Shown here one piece after another: positions 1 to 6,268 of a stretch of DNA of 15,002 nt. Made by a program: the position numbers and the translations under genes. This DNA comes from Alphaproteobacteria bacterium (lineage in GTDB: Bacteria; Pseudomonadota; Alphaproteobacteria; UBA3830): assembly GCA_017416635.1 (NCBI GenBank), contig JAFQBQ010000117.1, forward strand, positions 1 to 15,002. Reading direction: 5' to 3'. Every line of letters begins with the position of its first letter. Position 1 is the stretch's first letter. The notes under the pieces were generated by a model that worked only from the letters and a program-made list of their open reading frames with translations, searched no databases and was not told where the DNA came from.

Positions 1-573
1 CATTAAAGGAATTCCTATTATTAAAACACCAAATTGTAGTACATCGGTGAAGACAACAGACCTTATTCCTCCGAAGGAAGAGTAAGCTATCACGACAAGA
101 CTTCCGACAATTGTTCCATAAAAATGAGGAATTCCGAAAAATAAATTGCAAATATATCCAATGGAACTGACTAGCACTGCGACATATCCAATGGAAAACA
201 AAACATTAGCAACGCCACTCATTATTTGACCGGGCTTTCCGTATAAATCTCCCATGATTTCACCGATTGAAATCTTGTCCGAAAAATTTTGAAGAACTTT
301 AGGAGCTACTACATAAGCATGAAAAAGCAAACTAAACGTCTGGCACAGCTGAATAACAAAAAAAGCCAGTCCGACGCTATATATTCGTTCACTTACGCCA
401 ATGAGGTCATCGCCACCCATCCAGGTTGAAAATATTGTGGAAACTAACACTGTTGTAGGGAAAACTTTTGCTGAAACCGAAAAATCTTTCATACTTTTTA
501 CTTTGCGGCCAGCCAGCACCCCGACTGTGAGAGTCACCAATAAATACAAGACAACAATAACTAAATCTGTCAT
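1..573 (-). CDS. Sodium:solute symporter (SSS family), N-terminal part, cut by window edge
   Basis: Reading the minus strand from the ATG at 573 gives 191 uninterrupted codons that run off the left edge. The protein starts MTDLVIVVLYLLVTLTVGVL, a first membrane helix, followed by a charged loop and FSTWMGGDDLIGVSERIYSVGL, which matches the conserved early region of Na+/solute symporters (PutP/PanF-like). Further helices lie at about 65-90, 115-140 and 145-165. The segment FGGIRSVVFTDVLQF at about 167-181 is the family's typical GG-x-x-x-V-x-TD-x-x-Q motif. An AAAGG lies upstream of the ATG. The family imports proline, pantothenate, sugars or other solutes with Na+; the substrate cannot be read from this part. 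The missing 3' half could also carry a fused histidine kinase, as in some SSS proteins. The family call is firm and the substrate unknown. Confidence 0.85.
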   Translation of the reverse strand, partial: MTDLVIVVLYLLVTLTVGVLAGRKVKSMKDFSVSAKVFPTTVLVSTIFSTWMGGDDLIGVSERIYSVGLAFFVIQLCQTFSLLFHAYVVAPKVLQNFSDKISIGEIMGDLYGKPGQIMSGVANVLFSIGYVAVLVSSIGYICNLFFGIPHFYGTIVGSLVVIAYSSFGGIRSVVFTDVLQFGVLIIGIPLM

Positions 574-605
574 GAAAAAAAACCTTTCCCACTCATCAAA
601 GGGAG

Positions 606-632
606 ATTACAAAATTATTAACAAAAATTCAA
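606..632 (-). promoter_or_regulatory. Weak promoter candidate for the symporter gene
   Basis: On the minus strand a TTGAAT (627-632) and a TGTAAT (606-611) are separated by 15 bases, in an AT-rich stretch just upstream of the symporter start. The hexamers are fair matches to sigma70 boxes but the spacer is shorter than the usual 16-18. It is placed between the eamA terminator-like hairpin and the symporter, where a promoter would be expected. Confidence 0.25.
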
Positions 633-635
633 CTT

Positions 636-670
636 AAAAAACAAGTGCACTTGGCAGACTGCCAAAAGTG
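636..670 (-). terminator. Terminator-like hairpin after the EamA transporter gene
   Basis: A stem formed by CAC-TTGGCA (648-656) and TGCCAA-(AA)-GTG (660-670), with a GAC loop and a 2-base bulge, is followed on the minus strand by CACTTG and then six T (636-641). It lies 36 bases past the eamA stop, so it fits a rho-independent terminator. The gap between stem and T-tract is longer than ideal. The overlapping perfect palindrome AAGTGCACTT (643-652) could instead be an operator for the symporter gene. Confidence 0.45.
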
Positions 671-706
671 AAAGATTCAAACAGACAATCAGTGTATAAA
701 AACAAC

Positions 707-1549
707 TTATTTCCTCTGTAGTGAAAACGCAATCAATGATCCGATGACGATTAGGATTAATCCGCCGATGATGTACAAATCTGGTAATTTATTGAATGCA
801 AAAAAGTCGATGAGCGTATTTGGTATTAGCATTACATATGCAGCAGAAGCCAGACCTGAACTTGATGATAGTTTGAACGCTCGGGTGATAGAATATTGCG
901 CGATGGCTCCTATTACTCCACCGATGCTTAATATAATAATTCCTTCAGCTGAGATGAATGAAAATTCGCTTCCGCCTAAAATCAACGTAGTAAGAATCAA
1001 ACAAGTATTGTGATACGAAATAATCGTAAATTCGCTTTCTGTGAACGCTAATTTTTTTATCAGAACTTGATTTAGAGCGCTGATTAGCGAAGCAATGACA
1101 GCCCACAAAATTCCTAACTGAAAAATTCCGCAGCCGGGACGGAATGCTAGACAAATTCCAGAAAATCCAAGCAGAATCGCGAATAAATTTTTCGGATTAA
1201 ATTTTTCATTTAATACCAAAACGCTAAGCGGAATAACAAAAATTGCCGTGGTACCTCCGACTACGAATACATCTGTCATCGAAGCGAATTTGTATGCATT
1301 CATAGCGGCATATGTTCCGCAAGTCGCAAGAATGGCTCGCAAAATATTTTCTTTTTTTCGGCTGCTTTCATACGGATTAACTTTATGAAAAAGCATGAGC
1401 GCGATAATCGGAATAAATCTAAAAATTGTTCGCAAAAACACTACTTGATGTACGCTGTAAACGGACATTGCATTTTTCATTATGGCGTCCGAAAACGAAT
1501 ACAAGGTGACGCCGAGTACTACCAGCAAATATCCTTTTCTTTGATTCAT
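707..1549 (-). CDS. EamA/DMT-superfamily permease, 10 TM
   Basis: This 280-residue inner-membrane protein has the two-fold EamA repeat: about ten hydrophobic helices in two halves of five (residues about 5-130 and 140-278). The first half opens with GYLLVVLGVTLYSFSDAIMK and contains FLRTIFRFIPI, the usual arginine-bearing second helix. The first repeat ends with VLVLNEKFNPKNLFAILLGFSGICL, whose LNEK-(x)n-G-x-x-L-x-x-x-G motif is typical of the family. The second ends with the weaker counterpart IDFFAFNKLPDLYIIGGLILIVIGSL. Such permeases export or import small metabolites; rickettsial relatives include the S-adenosylmethionine importer, but I cannot assign a substrate here. The ATG at 1549 is preceded only by a weak GGG. 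It sits behind the por operon terminator, so it is probably transcribed separately. Confidence 0.85.
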   Translation of the reverse strand: MNQRKGYLLVVLGVTLYSFSDAIMKNAMSVYSVHQVVFLRTIFRFIPIIALMLFHKVNPYESSRKKENILRAILATCGTYAAMNAYKFASMTDVFVVGGTTAIFVIPLSVLVLNEKFNPKNLFAILLGFSGICLAFRPGCGIFQLGILWAVIASLISALNQVLIKKLAFTESEFTIISYHNTCLILTTLILGGSEFSFISAEGIIILSIGGVIGAIAQYSITRAFKLSSSSGLASAAYVMLIPNTLIDFFAFNKLPDLYIIGGLILIVIGSLIAFSLQRK

Positions 1550-1635
1550 CTGTATACCCGATCACTATCCACATCGTCAGCAACAAAAAAATTTTTAGCT
1601 ATTTCGTGGCTGAAAAAACACATCATGAATCTTAT

Positions 1636-1686
1636 AACAAAAAAATTATGGCGCGACGAAATTTTTTTACATCTCTGCCGCGTCAT
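1636..1686 (-). terminator. Rho-independent terminator of the por operon
   Basis: Just 5 bases past the stop codon of the last por gene, the minus strand reads ATGACGCGGC (1677-1686), a 19-base loop, and GTCGCGCCAT (1648-1657). These pair over 10 positions with one A-C mismatch and one G-U wobble. The stem is followed by AA and seven T (1639-1645). GC-rich stem plus T-tract right after the operon end makes a good intrinsic terminator, although the loop is long. Confidence 0.6.
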
Positions 1687-1691
1687 ATTAA

Positions 1692-3308
1692 TTATTTGTC
1701 ATCTGGTTTCATTACAATAGCACCGCAAGGACATTCTGTCGCGCAGATGCCGCAGCCTTTGCAGTAATCGTAATTAAATTCCAAAGTTCCGTCTTCGTGC
1801 TTGATTATCGCGTTGTCCGGACAATAACTGTAGCAATTATCGCAGTGGAAACAATTTCCGCAAGACATGCATCTCGAAGCTTCCTTTATCGCTTCGGCAC
1901 TTGTATAGGAAACATCTTTTTCGTCGAAAGTTAAATCACCCAAACGCGAAACTTCTTTGCGCTTGTCGGAAGCGTAATATTCTAAATTCAATTTCTTGAA
2001 ATTTGCGACTTCGTTTTTCGGATTTTTTACAACTTCTTTATTTTGCAAGTATGCATCGATGCACTTTGCGGCTTTTTTTCCGTAGCCGATCGCATTTGTC
2101 ACTGTCCTTTTACCAGGAATAAGATCTCCTCCGGCGAAAACGCCTTTTTTGGAAGTCATCATATTGGCATCTACTTCGACTAGTCCCTTATCGGAAACCT
2201 TAATTTCATCCATTTCCGCCAAAATTTCGGACTCGACTGACTGTCCGATTGCAAATATTACGCTGTCGGCGATAAAACTTTCACTTTCTCCGGTTTTGCT
2301 TAAAATACGCTGCTCGCTGTCGTATTTCATTTTGTCGAAAACAACACGATTGTGAATTATTGAGGTAATAACTCTTAAACACAAAATTTCAACACCTTCG
2401 GACAAGGCTTCTTGAATTTCTGTTTCATGTGCTGGCATCTCGTTGATAGTTTTTCTGTATGCAATTTTTACAGATTTCGCTCCAAGCCTTAACGCAGAAC
2501 GCGCCGCATCAATGGCTGTGTTGCCGCCGCCGTAAACAAGGACTTTATTTCCGAGATGAATGTCGTCCATCTGCTTGTCTTCCAATTTTTTGAAAAAATC
2601 GATAGCGTCAATGACGTTGGAATCTCCTTCTATATCGATATTTGTCGGCGATGCGACGTTTGCTCCGATTGCCAAGTAAACTGCATCGAATTTATCAATC
2701 TCATCCTTTAGTTTATTGACCTTCTTTTCACAGATGATCTTTACGCCTAAATTTTCGATGCGCTTAATTTCTGCATCCAAAACGCGCCGCGGCAGTCTGT
2801 ACGCAGGAACGCCATATCTCATCATTCCACCTGGTAATTTATGCGATTCGTAAACGGTAACGTCATATCCGAATTTTCTCAGAAAATACGCCGCAGATAA
2901 CCCGCTTGGACCTGCTCCGATTATCAAGACTTTTTTATTATGTGAAGATTGTACTGGCTCAAACTGCCAATCTTGCGCAATTGCCATATCTCCGATAGAA
3001 CGCTCTAACAAATTAATATTGACGGCTCCGTCGTACTGATCTCGGTTGCAAGCTTTTTCGCAAGTATGATAGCACACGCGTCCCATCGTTGCAGGGAACG
3101 GATTGTTTGTGACCATTTCCTGCCACGCACTTAAAAATTTTCCTTCTTGCGCGAACGAAAGCCACTGCTGAATATTTTCTCCAGCGGGACAAGTGACATT
3201 ACACGGAGGAAGCCTATGCACATAGCAAGGACGATTCGTTCTCCAAGACCCGGTTTCATTTTTCAAACTTGTTCTGCTGTCGAGAACTGTTGCAAAAGGC
3301 TTACTCAT
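1692..3308 (-). CDS. GltD-like FAD/NAD(P)H oxidoreductase fused to a 2[4Fe-4S] ferredoxin; electron-transfer subunit of Por
   Basis: The 538-residue protein should move electrons between the Por complex and NAD(P). Domains in order: an N-terminal GltD/DPYD-type Fe-S domain with C28, C36, C40, C79, C83 and C87 (GRVCYHTCEKACNR); an FAD-binding GAGPSG at 131-136; an NAD(P)-binding GGGNTAID at 260-267 followed by YRK, whose basic residues are where GltD-type enzymes hold the NADPH phosphate; a second FAD contact GVFAGGD; then a C-terminal ferredoxin with C486-C489-C492-C496P and C516-C519-C522-C526P. C480 and C483 precede it. I start at the ATG at 3308, not the TTG at 3314, because AGGAG (3318-3322) lies 9 bases from the ATG. 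It overlaps porB by 8 bases. Annotation pipelines often call such proteins glutamate synthase small subunit, but no gltB is near and the operon points to Por. The family call is firm; NADP preference is inferred. Confidence 0.9.
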   Translation of the reverse strand: MSKPFATVLDSRTSLKNETGSWRTNRPCYVHRLPPCNVTCPAGENIQQWLSFAQEGKFLSAWQEMVTNNPFPATMGRVCYHTCEKACNRDQYDGAVNINLLERSIGDMAIAQDWQFEPVQSSHNKKVLIIGAGPSGLSAAYFLRKFGYDVTVYESHKLPGGMMRYGVPAYRLPRRVLDAEIKRIENLGVKIICEKKVNKLKDEIDKFDAVYLAIGANVASPTNIDIEGDSNVIDAIDFFKKLEDKQMDDIHLGNKVLVYGGGNTAIDAARSALRLGAKSVKIAYRKTINEMPAHETEIQEALSEGVEILCLRVITSIIHNRVVFDKMKYDSEQRILSKTGESESFIADSVIFAIGQSVESEILAEMDEIKVSDKGLVEVDANMMTSKKGVFAGGDLIPGKRTVTNAIGYGKKAAKCIDAYLQNKEVVKNPKNEVANFKKLNLEYYASDKRKEVSRLGDLTFDEKDVSYTSAEAIKEASRCMSCGNCFHCDNCYSYCPDNAIIKHEDGTLEFNYDYCKGCGICATECPCGAIVMKPDDK

Positions 3309-4263
3309 CTGCAATTACTCCTAACTGATATCTTTCAATATTACTGTTTGCTATTTTTTGTAGAATCTGAATGTTCGCTGGATCGGCGTTTTTCCCGAAC
3401 AAATGTGCGAATCTCTTTTGAGTCTTCAAATATTCTTCAACCGGAATAAATGATTCAATCTTCGTTGAATTAATAATTCCGTTTTCCGCCTCGAACAAAG
3501 GATACAATCCGCACTTAATTGCTAATTTCGCGATTTTTATTGTGTCGGACGTTGCATGTCCCCATCCCAACGGGCATGGACAATGTATTTGAATATACTT
3601 TGCGCCTTTGATATTGATGGCCTTCGCTACTTTTGCTTCGAGGTCGTGGATATCTCCGACGCTCGCCGTTGCGACATATGGAATTCCGTGAGCAATGGCA
3701 ATATCCGGAACATTTTTTCCGACAGTTGGTTCGTTTCCATTATAAACTTTGTTCGGTAAAGTCGTCGCCGTTCTGGCTAATGCCGGAGTCGCGCTCGACC
3801 TTTGAACTCCAGTGTTCATATATGCTTGGTTATCATAACAAATGTATAGAACATCGTCATTTCTGTCGAACATACCTGATAAGCATCCCATTCCGATATC
3901 GGTAGTCCCGCCGTCTCCGCCTTGTGCGATAACTCGTAATTCTTTTTCTGGATTTAATTTAAAAGCTGCAGCGACTCCGCTTGCGACTGCTGCTGCGTTT
4001 CCGAATAATGAGTGCAGCCAAGGAATATTCCAAGAACTTTCTAAAGAAGCGCAAGAAAACACTTCCAAACACCCAGTAGCATTTACAACGGCAATTTTTC
4101 CGTTGGTTGCATTAAAAGCTGCATCGACAGCGCATCGTGCGGCTAATGCTTCACCGCATCCTTGACATGCGCGATGCCCGCTTGTGATGGCATTCGGTCT
4201 GTTTGCGGAAGATTGTACAGTCGTATTTCTGCCAAATCTGTTTCCCATGGTTAAACTGGACAT
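3301..4263 (-). CDS. porB: Pyruvate (2-oxoacid):ferredoxin oxidoreductase, beta subunit (TPP and Fe-S)
   Basis: The beta subunit binds thiamine diphosphate and the [4Fe-4S] cluster next to it, where the 2-oxoacid is decarboxylated and oxidised to acyl-CoA. It has 320 residues, normal for the family. Cluster cysteines are C33 and C36 (ACQGCGEA), C65 (ATGCLEV) and C230 in HCPCPLGW, matching the family's PCP-x-GW motif. The TPP/Mg motif is GDGGTTDIG at 116-124 with N145, and YMNTGVQ at 148-154 carries N150, equivalent to the active-site Asn of clostridial/Desulfovibrio PFOR. A strong GGAGG (4272-4276) lies 8 bases before the ATG. It follows porA after 15 bases and overlaps the next gene by 8. 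Pyruvate is the likeliest substrate because the CPCP-x-GW region is PorB-like, but a related 2-oxoacid cannot be excluded. Confidence 0.92.
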   Translation of the reverse strand: MSSLTMGNRFGRNTTVQSSANRPNAITSGHRACQGCGEALAARCAVDAAFNATNGKIAVVNATGCLEVFSCASLESSWNIPWLHSLFGNAAAVASGVAAAFKLNPEKELRVIAQGGDGGTTDIGMGCLSGMFDRNDDVLYICYDNQAYMNTGVQRSSATPALARTATTLPNKVYNGNEPTVGKNVPDIAIAHGIPYVATASVGDIHDLEAKVAKAINIKGAKYIQIHCPCPLGWGHATSDTIKIAKLAIKCGLYPLFEAENGIINSTKIESFIPVEEYLKTQKRFAHLFGKNADPANIQILQKIANSNIERYQLGVIADE

Positions 4264-4278
4264 ATTTTCTTCCTCCCC

Positions 4279-5460
4279 TTAATTGTTACACTCAGCGAGT
4301 CTCTGTTCTTCCTCGCGAATAATTTCATGATTCAATCCGAGGAATGTGACGTCGTCATCTTTTTTGAAACTTTCTTTCAATAGAGACATTGTGATGTTTC
4401 GACCTCCGATACCAGCGATAACAGAAGTCACTTTTACATTCGTGCCTTTTAATGCTAGCTCTATTTCTTGGAACAAAATTCCGCCTCTTCCGAGGGCGAA
4501 CGCTTTTTCGACGACGATGACTTTCTTTTTATTTTGCAAAACTTTTGCTATCGCTTCCGCTGGGAACGGTCTGTATGTAACTATCGACAAAACACCGAAC
4601 TTTTCGTTCCCTTCAGCATTTAGCTCATCAATTGTATCTTTGATTGTTCCCAAAACGGACCCCATCGCGACGATCACAACATCAGCATCATCCACATTAT
4701 ATTGACGAATCAGTCCTCCGGAATTTCTTCCAAACTGTTTTGCAAACTCTTCACCGATATTTGCGATGATATCCAAGGCCTTTATTTGCTTTTTATGCTC
4801 CAGATAGCGAACTTCCATAAATTCCGTCGGAGAAACCATCGCTCCAATCGAAACAGGATTTTTTTCATTCAAATAAACTTCAGGCTTGTACGGAGGAAGG
4901 AATTTATCGACTTCTTCCTGAGATGGAATATCAACTTGCTCATAAGCATGAGTTAAAATAAATCCATCTACGCAAACCATGATCGGACATTTTACAGCTT
5001 CCGCAATTTTGAAAGCTTGAATGTGCAAATCGACAGCTTCCTGATTGCTTTCGGCAAAAACCATAAGCCAGCCTGCGTCTCTTGCGGCCATTGCGTCAGC
5101 ATGATCGTTCCAAATATTTATCGGAGAGCCTATCGCTCTGTTTCCCAACGTCATAACAATTGGTAAATCCAAACCGGAAGCGTTGTAAACCGCTTCAATC
5201 ATATATAAAAGTCCTTGGCTGGACGTTGCCGTGTAGCTTCGAACACCTGCGGCTTCTGATCCGATGACTGCGCTGATCGCTCCCATCTCAGATTCGACAT
5301 TCATATATGCGCAATTCTCTAATTGCTTGCTGTGAACAAGTTCCCCAAGACCTTCAACAATATGCGTTTGAGGCGTGATAGGGTAAGCGCACACTACATT
5401 CGGGCGACAGAGTGCAACTGCTCTGGCAACTGCTTGAGATCCTTCCAACTGATATAGCAT
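4279..5460 (-). CDS. porA: Pyruvate (2-oxoacid):ferredoxin oxidoreductase, alpha subunit
   Basis: This 393-residue subunit supplies the other half of the thiamine diphosphate site, binding the pyrimidine ring and the substrate. AYPITPQTHIVEGL at 25-38 contains T29, and NVESEMGAISAVIGSEAAGVRSYTATSSQG at 54-83 contains E56, which I place as the glutamate that contacts the cofactor. NRAIGSPINIWNDHADAM has R108. These match Thr31, Glu64 and Arg114 of the single-chain Desulfovibrio PFOR. The C-terminal third (VVIVAMGSVLGT, then YRPFPAEAI and KKVIVVEKAFALGRGG) is the transketolase C-terminal-like domain. The start is ATG at 5460, which shares one base with the porG stop (TAATG) and has GGAG 7 bases upstream, so translation is probably coupled. 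All key residues appear intact. Confidence 0.92.
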   Translation of the reverse strand: MLYQLEGSQAVARAVALCRPNVVCAYPITPQTHIVEGLGELVHSKQLENCAYMNVESEMGAISAVIGSEAAGVRSYTATSSQGLLYMIEAVYNASGLDLPIVMTLGNRAIGSPINIWNDHADAMAARDAGWLMVFAESNQEAVDLHIQAFKIAEAVKCPIMVCVDGFILTHAYEQVDIPSQEEVDKFLPPYKPEVYLNEKNPVSIGAMVSPTEFMEVRYLEHKKQIKALDIIANIGEEFAKQFGRNSGGLIRQYNVDDADVVIVAMGSVLGTIKDTIDELNAEGNEKFGVLSIVTYRPFPAEAIAKVLQNKKKVIVVEKAFALGRGGILFQEIELALKGTNVKVTSVIAGIGGRNITMSLLKESFKKDDDVTFLGLNHEIIREEEQRLAECNN

Positions 5461-5999
5461 TACTTTTCTCCTAAAGTTTTTTCATAAGCAATTTGCGCTG
5501 CTTTTACATTTTTTTCAGCGATAGCTCCTGCAAATTTTGTATTTATTGCTTGAATCACCGAGTCTATTGAAATAATTCCCGTTAACGCAGCGAAACTTCC
5601 CAGCAAAACCGAATTTGGAATCGGTCGCCCGACTTGCTCGATTGCAATTTGCGTAGCATCGATGCATTTTGTTTTTAAATGGTTTGGAAGTGGCATATCG
5701 CAATCATTCGAGTTAACTAAAAGGTACCCGCCATTTACTATACCATTTAGAGCATTCGCCGGCTTTATAACAGTTTTATCTTGAATGATTATTGCATCAG
5801 GAGTCGAGATTGGTTCCCTTAACCTGATTTCCTTATCTGAAATTCTGCAAAACGCAACAACAGGTGCGCCCATTCTTTCAGAACCGAAACTCGGAAATGC
5901 TTGCGCATACTTTTTTTCGATAAATGCCGCGATAGATAACATCTCGGCAGCAGTGACAACTCCTTGACCACCTCTTCCGTGAATCCTGATTTGGAACAT
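5460..5999 (-). CDS. porG: Pyruvate (2-oxoacid):ferredoxin oxidoreductase, gamma subunit
   Basis: This 179-residue protein is the gamma subunit of multi-subunit 2-oxoacid:ferredoxin oxidoreductases. It begins MFQIRIHGRGGQGVVTAAEML, with the glycine-rich GRGGQG at 8-13, and has PSFGSERMGAPV at 36-47, both hallmarks of the family; PIPNSVLLGSFAAL near residue 127 is the usual C-terminal helix region. In the single-chain enzyme this domain takes part in CoA binding. An upstream GTG at 6014 is in frame, but GGAGGG (6003-6008) sits just before the ATG at 5999 and homologues begin at MFQIR, so 5999 is the better start. It is the first gene of the porGAB-fusion operon and reads divergently from lptF. 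Confidence 0.92.
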   Translation of the reverse strand: MFQIRIHGRGGQGVVTAAEMLSIAAFIEKKYAQAFPSFGSERMGAPVVAFCRISDKEIRLREPISTPDAIIIQDKTVIKPANALNGIVNGGYLLVNSNDCDMPLPNHLKTKCIDATQIAIEQVGRPIPNSVLLGSFAALTGIISIDSVIQAINTKFAGAIAEKNVKAAQIAYEKTLGEK

Positions 6000-6023
6000 C
6001 TGCCCTCCAATCACAAACTACAA

Positions 6024-6048
6024 ATCATAATATATAAAATATATCATA
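6024..6048 (-). promoter_or_regulatory. AT-rich -10-like region upstream of porG
   Basis: Two TATGAT hexamers on the minus strand (6043-6048 and 6024-6029), 13 bases apart, flank a run made only of A and T, 25-45 bases before the porG start. Each matches the sigma70 -10 box at five of six bases. No convincing -35 box lies at the right distance from either, so the operon may need an activator or use another sigma factor. Confidence 0.3.
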
Positions 6049-6112
6049 AAATGGGTTTATTACGAAAGTGGAAAATCTTTACAGCAAAAATCCAATAGAT
6101 GAGGCATATCCG

Positions 6113-6152
6113 TTGCGGAGATTGCTTCGAAATTCCATTTCTCGCAATGACA
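6113..6152 (-). repeat. Single copy of a dispersed TCATTGCGAG-type palindromic repeat
   Basis: On the minus strand this reads TGTCATTGCGAG, then AAATGGAATTTC, then GAAGCAATCTCCGCAA. The outer arms ATTGC/GCAAT (6121-6125 and 6144-6148) and inner arms GAAAT/ATTTC (6129-6133 and 6137-6141) form a hairpin with a 3-base loop (TCC). TCATTGCGAG...GAAGCAATC units are familiar, from memory, as scattered intergenic repeats in Rickettsiales, Holosporales and some other bacteria. I see no second copy here. It lies between the divergent porG and lptF promoters. Confidence 0.55.
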
Positions 6153-6219
6153 TTATAGCCTACTTTTTCGACGCTTTTTCTTGTTTTAACTTCATTGTTA
6201 TGAAAAACCTAGGAATTCA

Positions 6220-6248
6220 TTGAGTCCAAAGAAAAATCAGTATATATT
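6220..6248 (+). promoter_or_regulatory. sigma70-like promoter for the lptFGD-ybaK operon
   Basis: TTGAGT (6220-6225) and TATATT (6243-6248) are separated by exactly 17 bases. This gives 4/6 and 5/6 matches to the consensus boxes at the ideal spacing. Transcription would start near 6255, leaving only about 14 bases before the lptF ATG. That short leader has no strong Shine-Dalgarno sequence. Confidence 0.5.
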
Positions 6249-6268
6249 TCTTGTGGATTTGATTTAAC

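Noticed and set aside
401..637. 78-residue plus-strand frame at the left end
   Set aside because: It lies over the symporter start on the other strand; the minus-strand symporter frame is clearly the coding one.
3309..3314. Upstream TTG start for the GltD/ferredoxin fusion
   Set aside because: The AGGAG lies only 3 bases from the TTG but 9 bases from the ATG at 3308, which also fits the homologous start.
4346..4705. 119-residue open frame antisense to porA
   Set aside because: It lies wholly opposite a conserved gene, resembles no family I know, and such frames are common opposite codon-biased genes; the same holds for the other antisense frames in the window.
1692..5999. Recent horizontal transfer of the por operon
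   Set aside because: By eye its base composition and codon use are close to those of pyk in the same window, and there are no mobile-element remains or direct repeats at its edges. An older transfer cannot be judged without a tree.
6000..6014. Upstream GTG start for porG
   Set aside because: The GGAGGG ribosome site would then be inside the gene; the family begins MFQIRIHGRGGQG at 5999.
6051..6098. 15-codon ORF between porG and lptF
   Set aside because: No ribosome site, AT-rich random-looking peptide, and it sits where promoters are expected.
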